Shown: positions 1 through 5,775 of the stretch, piece after piece
How the letters are laid out: the number at the start of each line of letters is the position of its first letter
How positions within the stretch are numbered: position 1 is the stretch's first letter
Assembly: GCA_031972835.1 (NCBI GenBank)
Contig: DALYDX010000024.1
Location: 1-7,647, forward strand
Length of the DNA: 7,647 nucleotides
Source of the DNA: CAZLWF01 sp031972835
Lineage (GTDB): Bacteria; Patescibacteriota; Minisyncoccia; Phycocordibacterales; UBA9973
Reading direction: 5' to 3'
Program-made: the position numbers and the translations under genes
The notes under the pieces: model-generated
Seen by the model: only the letters and a program-made list of their open reading frames with translations
Databases searched by the model: none
What the model was told of the DNA's origin: nothing

Positions 1-44
1 TTCATAAAAACACTTTACCATATCTGGGATTTTTTGTCTTTATC

Positions 45-50
45 TATAAG
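45..50 (+). promoter_or_regulatory. Possible -10 element for the PBP gene
   Basis: TATAAG matches the sigma-70 -10 consensus at 5 of 6 positions and would start transcription near 57, only about 8 nt before the ATG at 65. No convincing -35 hexamer sits 16-18 nt upstream. The overlapping AAGGA (48-52) can instead be read as a Shine-Dalgarno sequence. Both cannot operate on the same transcript, because a start near 57 would exclude AAGGA. Confidence 0.3.
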
Positions 51-64
51 GATATTGTGTTATT

Positions 65-2575
65 ATGAGTCTTATGAGTAAAACCCACATGAGCCATAAA
101 AAAAGAAACACGCTCTTCATTTGTGCGACAATATTTGTCCTATTTTTTTCTATAATAATGATCTGGTTATCCAGCATTGAACTTCCAGACTTCAAGTCTT
201 TTGAAGAAAGAAAGATTGAACGCTCTACAAAGATATACGACCGAACAGGTGAGGTTTTACTCTACGATGTACACCAGGATTTCAAAAGAACAGTGATTGA
301 ATCAAGTGAGATGGGAGATTATGTTAAAAATGCGACTGTGGCAATCGAAGACGCTTCTTTTTATACTCACAATGGAATACGACCAACTTCTATAGTCAGA
401 GCTCTAATAGCAAATATTTTTAGTGGAAACTTCTCACAAGGAGGATCAACTATAACTCAACAGGTTATAAAAAATACTCTTCTTACTACAGAAAAGACTA
501 TAACTAGAAAATTTAAAGAGTGGATACTCGCGATCAAATTGGAGCGGGTTATGACGAAGGATGAAATATTGGCAGTATATTTAAATGATGCACCATATGG
601 AGGTAGTGTATATGGAATACAGGAAGCTTCAAAAACTTTTTTTGACAAAAACCCAATGGATCTCACTTTAGCAGAAGCTGCATATATGGCAGCAATCCCA
701 AAAGCACCTACATATTATTCACCTTTTGGACAACATAAAGATAAATTAGATGCTAGAAAAAACACAGTTTTGGACCGTATGTTGGAACTTGGAATTATTG
801 ATCAAGTTAGTTACGACACCGCAAAAGCAGAGGTTGTTGTATTTAGACAACGTGAAGAGCATGGTATAAAAGCTCCTCATTTTGTATTTTTTATAAAAGA
901 ATACCTTGAACAAATCTACGGGCAAGACGTTGTAGAAAACGGAGGTTTAAAAGTTACAACAACTCTTGATTATTCTCTTCAAGAAAAAGCTGAGGAAATC
1001 GTAAAAAGAAATGCATTAAAGAATGAAGTTGATTGGAATGCTAGTAATGCGAGTATGGTGGCAATAGATCCAAAGACAGGACAAATTCTTGTTATGGTTG
1101 GATCTAGAGATTATTTTGATACAGAGATAGATGGCAATTACAATATTGCAACTGCACACAGACAGCCAGGATCATCATTTAAACCATTTGTATACGCAAC
1201 AGCACTCAAGGAAGGTTATACTGCAAATACAATTTTATTTGATGTACCAACAGAGTTCCAAGGTGGATGTTCTGCATATGGAATAGCGCTTCCAGGAAAC
1301 AGCCAAGATGATTGTTATAGCCCAGATAACTATGATGGAAAATTCCTAGGTCCATTAACTTTACGTAATTCTCTTGCTCAGTCAAGAAACGTAACTTCAG
1401 TTAAGTTACTTTATCTTGCAGGTATAGCTGATTCTATAAACACATCTAGAAATATGGGTATAACCACACTTACCGACCCTAGTGTTTATGGTCTTACTCT
1501 AGTACTCGGAGGTGGTGAAGTAAGTCTGCTCGATATGACATCTAGTTATGGAGTATTTGCAAACGGGGGTATTCGTAATCCTTATGCAGGTATTTTAAAA
1601 GTTGAAAGTTCTGGTGAGATTTTAGAAGAATTCAAAGAAAATGCATCTAATGCATTAGATAAAAACGTAGCTTTAACAATATCTGATATATTATCAGACA
1701 ATGTTGCAAGAACTCCTTTGTTTGGTGCAAATTCATTTATGGTATTCCCTGGTTATCAGGTTGCGGCAAAAACAGGTACCACAAACAGTAATAAGGACGC
1801 ATGGCTCATTGGTTATAGTCCATCAGTTGTATTGGGTGTTTGGTCTGGAAACAATGATAATAAACCTATGAAAAAAGGTTCTTCTATATCTGGTCCAATG
1901 TGGCACGAGTTTATGAGTATATTATTAAAAGAAATTCCTCAAGAAAATTTTGAAAAACCTATTATTGAAAACGATCCTTCTATATTAAAACCTATACTTC
2001 GTGGTGAATGGATGGGAGGTAAAGCTTATTATATAGATACAGTTTCTGGTGGACTTGCAACTGATCTAACACCCCCAGAAACAACAAAGGAAGTTGTTGT
2101 TACAAATGTACACGATACTCTTTATTGGGTTGAAAAAAACAATCCTCGTGGACCTATACCTTCAAATCCTAGTAGTGATTCACAATATATAAGGTGGGAA
2201 ACCACAGTGCAAGATTGGTGGTCTAAAAATAGCTATCTATATAATTCAGTTTATGAAAGTGATATTCCTACATACACAGACAATGTACATACATTAGAAA
2301 ATTCTCCTAAAGCAACTTTCACTAACCCAAAAGAAAATGTTTTATATCCAAAAAACAATCCATTGAGTGTTGTCTTAAAATATTCCGGGGATTACGATTT
2401 CAAAAAATTTGATATTTTTATAGATAATGTTTTCTTGGGCACAAGTAATAGTACTACTTTTACTTTTATTCCAAGTGAAAACGAAATTATAGCGGGAACA
2501 CACTCTCTACGTGTAGTTATATATGACACTGTATATAACAAACAAGAACTAATTACTGATTTTACAATCAACTAG
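65..2575 (+). CDS. Class A penicillin-binding protein (bifunctional peptidoglycan glycosyltransferase/transpeptidase, PBP1A family)
   Basis: Polymerises lipid II into glycan strands and cross-links their peptides at the outer face of the membrane. 836 aa: short basic N-terminus, one membrane anchor at about 14-36, GT51 glycosyltransferase at about 60-235, transpeptidase at about 325-620, and a C-terminal tail. GT51 motifs present are EDASFYTHNG (95-104, catalytic Glu95), GGSTITQQ (126-133) and the LERVMTKDEILAVYLN block (159-174). Transpeptidase motifs are SSFK (370-373, acyl-enzyme Ser370), SRN (440-442) and KTG (569-571), so both activities look intact. Residues about 748-835 form a beta-rich Ig-like domain of the kind that ends PBP1C-like and Patescibacteria PBPs. 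Cys402 and Cys417 are the only cysteines outside the anchor. ATG 65 is chosen over in-frame ATGs at 74 and 89 because AAGGA lies at 48-52, although the 12-nt spacing is long. The gene points toward dnaN and overlaps the converging gene by 4 nt. I give no symbol because pbpA, mrcA and ponA usage is inconsistent. Confidence 0.95.
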   Translation: MSLMSKTHMSHKKRNTLFICATIFVLFFSIIMIWLSSIELPDFKSFEERKIERSTKIYDRTGEVLLYDVHQDFKRTVIESSEMGDYVKNATVAIEDASFYTHNGIRPTSIVRALIANIFSGNFSQGGSTITQQVIKNTLLTTEKTITRKFKEWILAIKLERVMTKDEILAVYLNDAPYGGSVYGIQEASKTFFDKNPMDLTLAEAAYMAAIPKAPTYYSPFGQHKDKLDARKNTVLDRMLELGIIDQVSYDTAKAEVVVFRQREEHGIKAPHFVFFIKEYLEQIYGQDVVENGGLKVTTTLDYSLQEKAEEIVKRNALKNEVDWNASNASMVAIDPKTGQILVMVGSRDYFDTEIDGNYNIATAHRQPGSSFKPFVYATALKEGYTANTILFDVPTEFQGGCSAYGIALPGNSQDDCYSPDNYDGKFLGPLTLRNSLAQSRNVTSVKLLYLAGIADSINTSRNMGITTLTDPSVYGLTLVLGGGEVSLLDMTSSYGVFANGGIRNPYAGILKVESSGEILEEFKENASNALDKNVALTISDILSDNVARTPLFGANSFMVFPGYQVAAKTGTTNSNKDAWLIGYSPSVVLGVWSGNNDNKPMKKGSSISGPMWHEFMSILLKEIPQENFEKPIIENDPSILKPILRGEWMGGKAYYIDTVSGGLATDLTPPETTKEVVVTNVHDTLYWVEKNNPRGPIPSNPSSDSQYIRWETTVQDWWSKNSYLYNSVYESDIPTYTDNVHTLENSPKATFTNPKENVLYPKNNPLSVVLKYSGDYDFKKFDIFIDNVFLGTSNSTTFTFIPSENEIIAGTHSLRVVIYDTVYNKQELITDFTIN

Positions 2576-2832
2576 CGTATATCTTGTATCTCAATAGAAC
2601 TATCTACTTCTTTTATTTTTAAAAGTATTTTATTGCTTTGTAATAAAATTTGTTGTTTGCGTATAGGATTAGTTTTTATAAAAAGAATTTTATTTTTTAT
2701 ATTTATAGAATCTTCCAATAGATCAATATTTGTTTCACTTTTTATAATATTTGAAATTTCTTTGTATAGATTTTGTCTTGCAAAAGCTGGACCAATTCTT
2801 TTTCGTAAAAACTCTCCTATATTATTGAACAT
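2572..2832 (-). CDS. Small DUF721/DciA-like protein, possible replicative-helicase loading factor
   Basis: 86 aa, basic, no tryptophan or cysteine, no membrane segment. An N-terminal helical part (about 1-34, starting MFNNIGEFLRKRIG) is followed by a strand-rich stretch with INIKNKILFIKTNP (43-56), a helix (about 57-74) and a closing EIQDIR (81-86). The order helix, strand with a Pro, helix, and a final IR-type strand resembles the DUF721/DciA fold, whose members help load the replicative helicase DnaB. The usual conserved Trp is missing and the protein is shorter than typical DciA. The ATG is 2 nt after the dnaN stop, so the two genes are surely co-transcribed, in the slot where recF often lies. 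This favours a replication role. No Shine-Dalgarno is visible, so translational coupling to dnaN is likely. The family call is tentative; the existence of the gene is well supported by its tight operon position. Confidence 0.5.
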   Translation of the reverse strand: MFNNIGEFLRKRIGPAFARQNLYKEISNIIKSETNIDLLEDSINIKNKILFIKTNPIRKQQILLQSNKILLKIKEVDSSIEIQDIR

Positions 2833-2834
2833 AT

Positions 2835-3932
2835 TTATCTATTCATTGGCATTACCAAATAAAGAAAGCTTTGGTCACTACCTCCTTTTATAATAAGTGG
2901 TTTATTTGATCCATTAAACTTTAAGGTAATACTATCTTGTGTAATAGATTGAAAACAATCAATTATATATCGATAATTGAAACTCATAGAAACCTCCTCC
3001 CCTTCTATAGCGGCATCTATTTTGGTCTTATTCTCTCCTATATCGTTATTTCGAGCTTCTAATTCACATTTTTTATTACTTGGATCAATCGTAAATGTTA
3101 TTTGATTGAATTTGTCTGAAAAAATATTTGATATTTTTAAAGCATTTAGAAAATCTTGTCTTAGTAATACAACTTCTGTTGTAAATGATTTTGGAATAAT
3201 CTGCTTATAGTCTGGAAATATTCCATCTATAACGCGAGATGATATATATATCCCATTGTACATAAAAGAAACTTGATTTTTACTTACCACACATTCAACA
3301 TCTTCATCTATATTTTCAAATATACGAACAATTTCAATAATATTTTTATATGGGATAAGTATAGGTATGAATTCTGTACTGTGTTTTGTTTTTATTCTTT
3401 TCTCTGCAAGTCTAAATGAATCTGTAGCAACAAAAACTAGTGTATCGCCATCAGAATATATATAAACACTGGCCATCTCGGGTTTAATATCTGAAACAGA
3501 ACAGCTGTAAACAACTGATTTTATACCCTCTACTAGCTTTTTTATACTCAATGTATATTTATCCCCTTGAACAACTGGTATTGTTGGAAAATCTTCATAT
3601 GAATTACTTTTTATTAAAAGTCTATTATTTTTAGTTGATATAACTAGATTGTCATTCTCGAGATTTAAATCAACCTCTTCGTTGTCAGATATAGTAGAAA
3701 AAACTTGTGATAAAACTTCTCCTTTTATAGCAACAACACCTTCTTTTATAACTTTTACAGGAATATCAATCTCTATACCTAAGTTTAGGTTTGTAGCTCT
3801 AAATTTCAATGTTTTACCAGATGCAATAAGAAGTATAGAACTCAATACTGGTAATGTAAGGTTTTTACCAGTGATTCTATCTGCATACTGTATACTTTGT
3901 TTTATTTTTTTTGCTTCACACTTTATATTCAT
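2835..3932 (-). CDS. dnaN: DNA polymerase III beta subunit (sliding clamp)
   Basis: Forms the dimeric ring that tethers DNA polymerase III to the template. 365 aa, almost exactly the usual length (366 in E. coli), so the three clamp folds are complete. Recognisable family blocks are LPVLSSILL (27-35) in domain 1, ATDSFRLAEKR (169-179) in the domain 2 region, DGIFPDYKQIIP (236-247) in the inter-domain segment, and the C-terminal YLVMPMNR (358-365), the clamp's typical ending next to the partner-binding pocket. The ATG at 3932 gives the expected N-terminus MNIKCEAKKIKQSIQ. Its upstream sequence, AAAAACTACT, has no Shine-Dalgarno. It lies downstream of dnaA on the same strand, separated by the 205-nt probable origin, and is followed after 2 nt by a small gene. 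recF does not follow. Confidence 0.97.
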   Translation of the reverse strand: MNIKCEAKKIKQSIQYADRITGKNLTLPVLSSILLIASGKTLKFRATNLNLGIEIDIPVKVIKEGVVAIKGEVLSQVFSTISDNEEVDLNLENDNLVISTKNNRLLIKSNSYEDFPTIPVVQGDKYTLSIKKLVEGIKSVVYSCSVSDIKPEMASVYIYSDGDTLVFVATDSFRLAEKRIKTKHSTEFIPILIPYKNIIEIVRIFENIDEDVECVVSKNQVSFMYNGIYISSRVIDGIFPDYKQIIPKSFTTEVVLLRQDFLNALKISNIFSDKFNQITFTIDPSNKKCELEARNNDIGENKTKIDAAIEGEEVSMSFNYRYIIDCFQSITQDSITLKFNGSNKPLIIKGGSDQSFLYLVMPMNR

Positions 3933-3937
3933 AGTAG

Positions 3938-3960
3938 TTTTTATTAAAAAATTTTATAAA
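3938..3960. other. AT-rich tract, candidate DNA unwinding element
   Basis: A run of A/T only from 3938 to 3960, between the dnaN start and the GGGC patch. Read on the minus strand, the first triplets after GGG are CTA ATA. CTA fits the complement of a DnaA-trio ([G/A]AT read 3' to 5') and ATA fits poorly, so a trio array is not clearly present. TATAAAAT within this tract (3951-3958, minus strand) could alternatively serve as a -10 region for dnaN. Confidence 0.4.
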
Positions 3961-3982
3961 GTCCATATTAGCCCTGTTGATA

Positions 3983-3991
3983 TGTGTATAA
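3983..3991 (-). promoter_or_regulatory. DnaA box, perfect consensus
   Basis: Minus strand reads TTATACACA, an exact match to TTATNCACA. It abuts a degenerate second box (ATATCAACA, 3974-3982, two mismatches) and faces the AT-rich tract in front of dnaN. Confidence 0.8.
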
Positions 3992-4031
3992 CTAAATTAT
4001 AAGTTGTTTTATATGGGTAGATTTTGAAAAA

Positions 4032-4040
4032 TTTTCCACA
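4032..4040 (+). promoter_or_regulatory. DnaA box
   Basis: TTTTCCACA fits TTWTNCACA and differs from the strong box TTATCCACA by one base. It lies at the edge of the long A/T tract 4041-4102. Confidence 0.65.
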
Positions 4041-4082
4041 CAAACTATTTATATCTATGTTTTTTAAAATAATATCTTTCAT

Positions 4083-4109
4083 ATTTATCAAATTATTTTT
4101 ATTTATCAA
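4083..4109 (+). repeat. Two direct 9-bp repeats (iteron-like) in the origin region
   Basis: ATTTATCAA occurs at 4083-4091 and again at 4101-4109, an 18-bp period in otherwise pure A/T DNA. The second copy forms most of a one-mismatch DnaA box and the first gives a weaker TTATCAAAT. In such AT-rich sequence two copies could arise by chance. Confidence 0.4.
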
Positions 4110-4111
4110 CA
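4103..4111 (+). promoter_or_regulatory. DnaA box, one mismatch
   Basis: TTATCAACA differs from TTATCCACA only at position 6. It is part of a repeated 9-mer, ATTTATCAA, found at 4083-4091 and 4101-4109. Confidence 0.45.
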
Positions 4112-4123
4112 ACTAATACACCT

Positions 4124-4132
4124 TTTTACACA
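4124..4132 (+). promoter_or_regulatory. DnaA box at the 3' end of dnaA
   Basis: TTTTACACA fits TTWTNCACA. It lies 5 nt beyond the dnaA stop codon and has the same orientation as the boxes at 4032 and 4103. Confidence 0.55.
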
Positions 4133-4137
4133 TTTTA

Positions 4138-5487
4138 TTATTTAAACATGACTCGGATCTGTTCTAGTTCTTGTACTAGGATAGGATTATTTTTTAAATC
4201 TTCTTTAATTTTTAAAAATGAGTGTATAACTGTTGTGTGATCTTTACCACCAAGTTTTTGTCCGATCAATGGGTACGAAACATTGAAATCCTCTCTCAAA
4301 ATATACATTATCATCTGCCTAGCTTTAACAATCTCTTTCCTACGTGTTTTTTCATAGATACTAGATTCTTCTACGTTATAAAAATTAGATATAACCTTGA
4401 CCACTTCATCTATAGAGACACTTTTCTTTGGTCTTATATTATTTTTGATTAGATTTTTAGCTTCAGTCAATGAAATCTCTTTATTTTTCAATCTAGTTTG
4501 GCAAACTACAGCATTTAAACTACCTTCAAGTTCACGGATAGATCCGCTTATAGAAGAAGCTATATAATCCACAACATCATCATTCATAGGGATACCCAAA
4601 TCCTTTACTTTTGCCTTTAGAATAGCAAGTCTTGCCTCATATTCAGGTTCACTTATATCTACTATCATCCCAGCTTGGAATCTAGACTTCATACGGTCTT
4701 CTAACCCTGGTATATAGTTTGGGTGTTTATCAGAAGAAAATACTATTTGTTTATTGTTTTCATAGAAAGTGTTGAATGTATGAAAAAGCTCTTCTTGAGT
4801 TTTTTCCATCTTTCCAACGAATTGAATATCGTCAATTATTAAAACATCATATTTTCTATACTTTTCCTTGAATGAATTTGCTTTATTTGTTTGAAATGAT
4901 GTTATGAGATCTGTAGCAAACTTTTCTAAAGTAATATAATGTACGCGTTTTTCCGGGTATTTTGTTTTTATTGTGTTCCCTATTGCCTGTATAAGGTGAG
5001 TTTTACCTAATCCTGTACCACCATAGACAAAGAAAGGGTTATAACTTGTTCCTGGCTTACTCACAATCGCTTGAGATGCTGCAAACGCAAGTTCGTTGAA
5101 GCCTCCAACGATAAATCCATCAAATATATATCTAGGGTTTAGGTTGTCTTCTTTATTTATATAAAGATCAGCCAAAGGAAGCTCTTTGTTTATAAATGAT
5201 TTCTGTTGTTCAGATTCTTCAGTTTTTTGTCTTAGATCATGTTTAACAATTATGAATTCAACACCACGTATAGCCTCTGAGTGGTTCATAAGAGTCTTTA
5301 ATATTAATTTGTGGTATTTATTGAATAGCCAATCTTTTACAAATTCATTTGGAACACCAACACAAGCAGTGCCGTTATCTTGTTTTGCAATAGATGTGTT
5401 TTTAAACCAAGTGCTGAAGTTTGCCCTAGAGACAGATTGTTCAATATCGCTCAAGCACATATCCCAAAGTTGTTTATTTTCTATCAT
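4138..5487 (-). CDS. dnaA: Chromosomal replication initiator protein DnaA
   Basis: ATP-dependent initiator that binds 9-bp boxes and melts oriC. 449 aa with all four domains. Domain I is about 1-82 (includes FSTWFKNT, 24-31). A short variable linker spans about 83-112. The AAA+ domain is about 113-345. Domain IV is about 350-449. Visible functional sites are Walker A GGTGLGKT (156-163), Walker B VLIIDD (215-220), sensor-1 SSDKHP (251-256), the box VII arginine region DRMKSRF (264-270) and sensor-2 SIRELEG (316-322, Arg318). The DNA-binding part has RRKEIVKARQ (382-391) and the signature GGKDHTTVIH (413-422), which contacts the box. The ATG at 5487 gives the expected N-terminus (MIENKQLWDMCL). 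A perfect TATAAT lies just upstream and no Shine-Dalgarno is present. Box clusters on both sides of the gene suggest autoregulation. Confidence 0.98.
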   Translation of the reverse strand: MIENKQLWDMCLSDIEQSVSRANFSTWFKNTSIAKQDNGTACVGVPNEFVKDWLFNKYHKLILKTLMNHSEAIRGVEFIIVKHDLRQKTEESEQQKSFINKELPLADLYINKEDNLNPRYIFDGFIVGGFNELAFAASQAIVSKPGTSYNPFFVYGGTGLGKTHLIQAIGNTIKTKYPEKRVHYITLEKFATDLITSFQTNKANSFKEKYRKYDVLIIDDIQFVGKMEKTQEELFHTFNTFYENNKQIVFSSDKHPNYIPGLEDRMKSRFQAGMIVDISEPEYEARLAILKAKVKDLGIPMNDDVVDYIASSISGSIRELEGSLNAVVCQTRLKNKEISLTEAKNLIKNNIRPKKSVSIDEVVKVISNFYNVEESSIYEKTRRKEIVKARQMIMYILREDFNVSYPLIGQKLGGKDHTTVIHSFLKIKEDLKNNPILVQELEQIRVMFK

Positions 5488-5504
5488 ATTTTTTTAGTTA
5501 CCCC

Positions 5505-5510
5505 ATTATA
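5505..5510 (-). promoter_or_regulatory. dnaA promoter -10 element
   Basis: Minus strand reads TATAAT, a perfect sigma-70 -10 hexamer. The predicted transcription start is near 5498, giving a leader of about 11 nt (TAACTAAAAAAAT before the ATG) with no Shine-Dalgarno. The -35 region at 17-nt spacing (5528-5533, CTTTTT on the minus strand) is poor, so an activator or the adjacent palindrome may matter. Confidence 0.6.
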
Positions 5511-5519
5511 GTCTAGACT
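5510..5519. repeat. Perfect 10-bp palindrome upstream of the dnaA -10 box
   Basis: AGTCTAGACT is self-complementary and overlaps the -10 element by one base. A further AGAC copy lies at 5521-5524. Its position in the promoter spacer is where an operator would sit, but the protein that would bind is unknown and chance cannot be excluded. Confidence 0.35.
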
Positions 5520-5553
5520 GAGACAATAAAAAGCATATAAAAATAAATTAAAT

Positions 5554-5562
5554 TGTGTATAA
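5554..5562 (-). promoter_or_regulatory. DnaA box, perfect consensus, between dnaA and rpmH
   Basis: Minus strand reads TTATACACA, identical to the perfect box at 3983-3991. It lies about 44 nt upstream of the dnaA -10 element, a suitable place for DnaA to control its own gene. Confidence 0.75.
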
Positions 5563-5564
5563 GG

Positions 5565-5573
5565 TGTTAATAA
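5565..5573 (-). promoter_or_regulatory. Second DnaA box in tandem, one mismatch
   Basis: Minus strand reads TTATTAACA, one mismatch from TTATNCACA. It starts 11 bp from its perfect neighbour, one helical turn, in the same orientation, which would suit cooperative binding. A third weak site, TTTTATACA at 5586-5594 on the plus strand, also has one mismatch. Confidence 0.45.
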
Positions 5574-5601
5574 AAGTTAATATCTTTTTATACAGTATTT
5601 C

Positions 5602-5630
5602 TTGCCACAAAAAGCCTTTTAATGTATATT
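5602..5630 (+). promoter_or_regulatory. Promoter of the rpmH operon (predicted leaderless start)
   Basis: TTGCCA (5602-5607, 5 of 6 to TTGACA), a 17-nt spacer and TATATT (5625-5630, 5 of 6 to TATAAT) form a well-shaped sigma-70 promoter. The expected start, 7 nt after the last base of the -10, is 5637, exactly the A of the rpmH ATG. There is no Shine-Dalgarno in the 20 nt before the ATG. Confidence 0.65.
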
Positions 5631-5636
5631 GAACGC

Positions 5637-5771
5637 ATGTCACAAACATACCAACCTAAAAAGAAAAAGAGAGCCAGAACTCACGGTTTCTTGAAAAGAA
5701 CTAAAACAAAAAACGGTACTAAAGTATTGGTACGTCGTCGTAGAAAAGGACGCGCAAAACTAACGGTTTAA
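5637..5771 (+). CDS. rpmH: 50S ribosomal protein L34
   Basis: 44-aa highly basic protein of the large ribosomal subunit. It starts MSQTYQPKKKKRARTHGFL, continues with a Lys/Arg-rich middle and ends RRRRKGRAKLTV. TYQP, the HGF motif and the RRRRKGR segment are the family's hallmark, and 44 aa is the usual size. ATG 5637 is the only start that gives the normal N-terminus. The first residues are MSQTYQP where E. coli-type L34 has MKRTFQP; an S-x-TYQP beginning is what I associate with Patescibacteria. First gene of a rightward operon divergent from dnaA, with the rnpA start 4 nt after its stop. The ancestral rpmH-rnpA linkage is kept. Confidence 0.97.
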   Translation: MSQTYQPKKKKRARTHGFLKRTKTKNGTKVLVRRRRKGRAKLTV

Positions 5772-5775
5772 TCAA

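Larger units (their letters stand above)
3933..4137. other. Probable replication origin segment (oriC) between dnaA and dnaN
   Basis: 205 nt without an ORF, very AT-rich. It carries one perfect DnaA box (TTATACACA, minus strand, 3983-3991), two that fit TTWTNCACA (4032-4040, 4124-4132) and one single-mismatch box (4103-4111). Two AT tracts lacking boxes could melt: 3938-3960 next to dnaN, and 4041-4102, which is nearly pure A/T. The minus-oriented perfect box is followed, reading toward dnaN, by ATATCAACA, a GGGC patch and then AT-rich DNA. That order of box, GC patch and unwinding tract resembles the basal unwinding module described for Bacillus subtilis, where the unwinding element is also between the boxes and dnaN. 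The call rests on position between dnaA and dnaN plus box density. Strand-composition switching was not measured. Confidence 0.8.

Noticed and set aside
2610..2625. Hairpin CTTTTA-TTTT-TAAAAG near the convergent gene ends
   Set aside because: The stem has only one G-C pair, lies inside a coding sequence and is too weak to call a terminator.
2633..2893. 86-aa plus-strand reading frame opposite the small gene and the dnaN end
   Set aside because: It lies antisense to two better-supported genes, has low-complexity Phe/Ile-rich content from the complement of AT-rich codons, and resembles no family.
3649..4002. 117-aa plus-strand reading frame running from dnaN into the origin region
   Set aside because: Most of it is antisense to the conserved dnaN N-terminus, and the rest covers a perfect DnaA box. 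It is a shadow frame.
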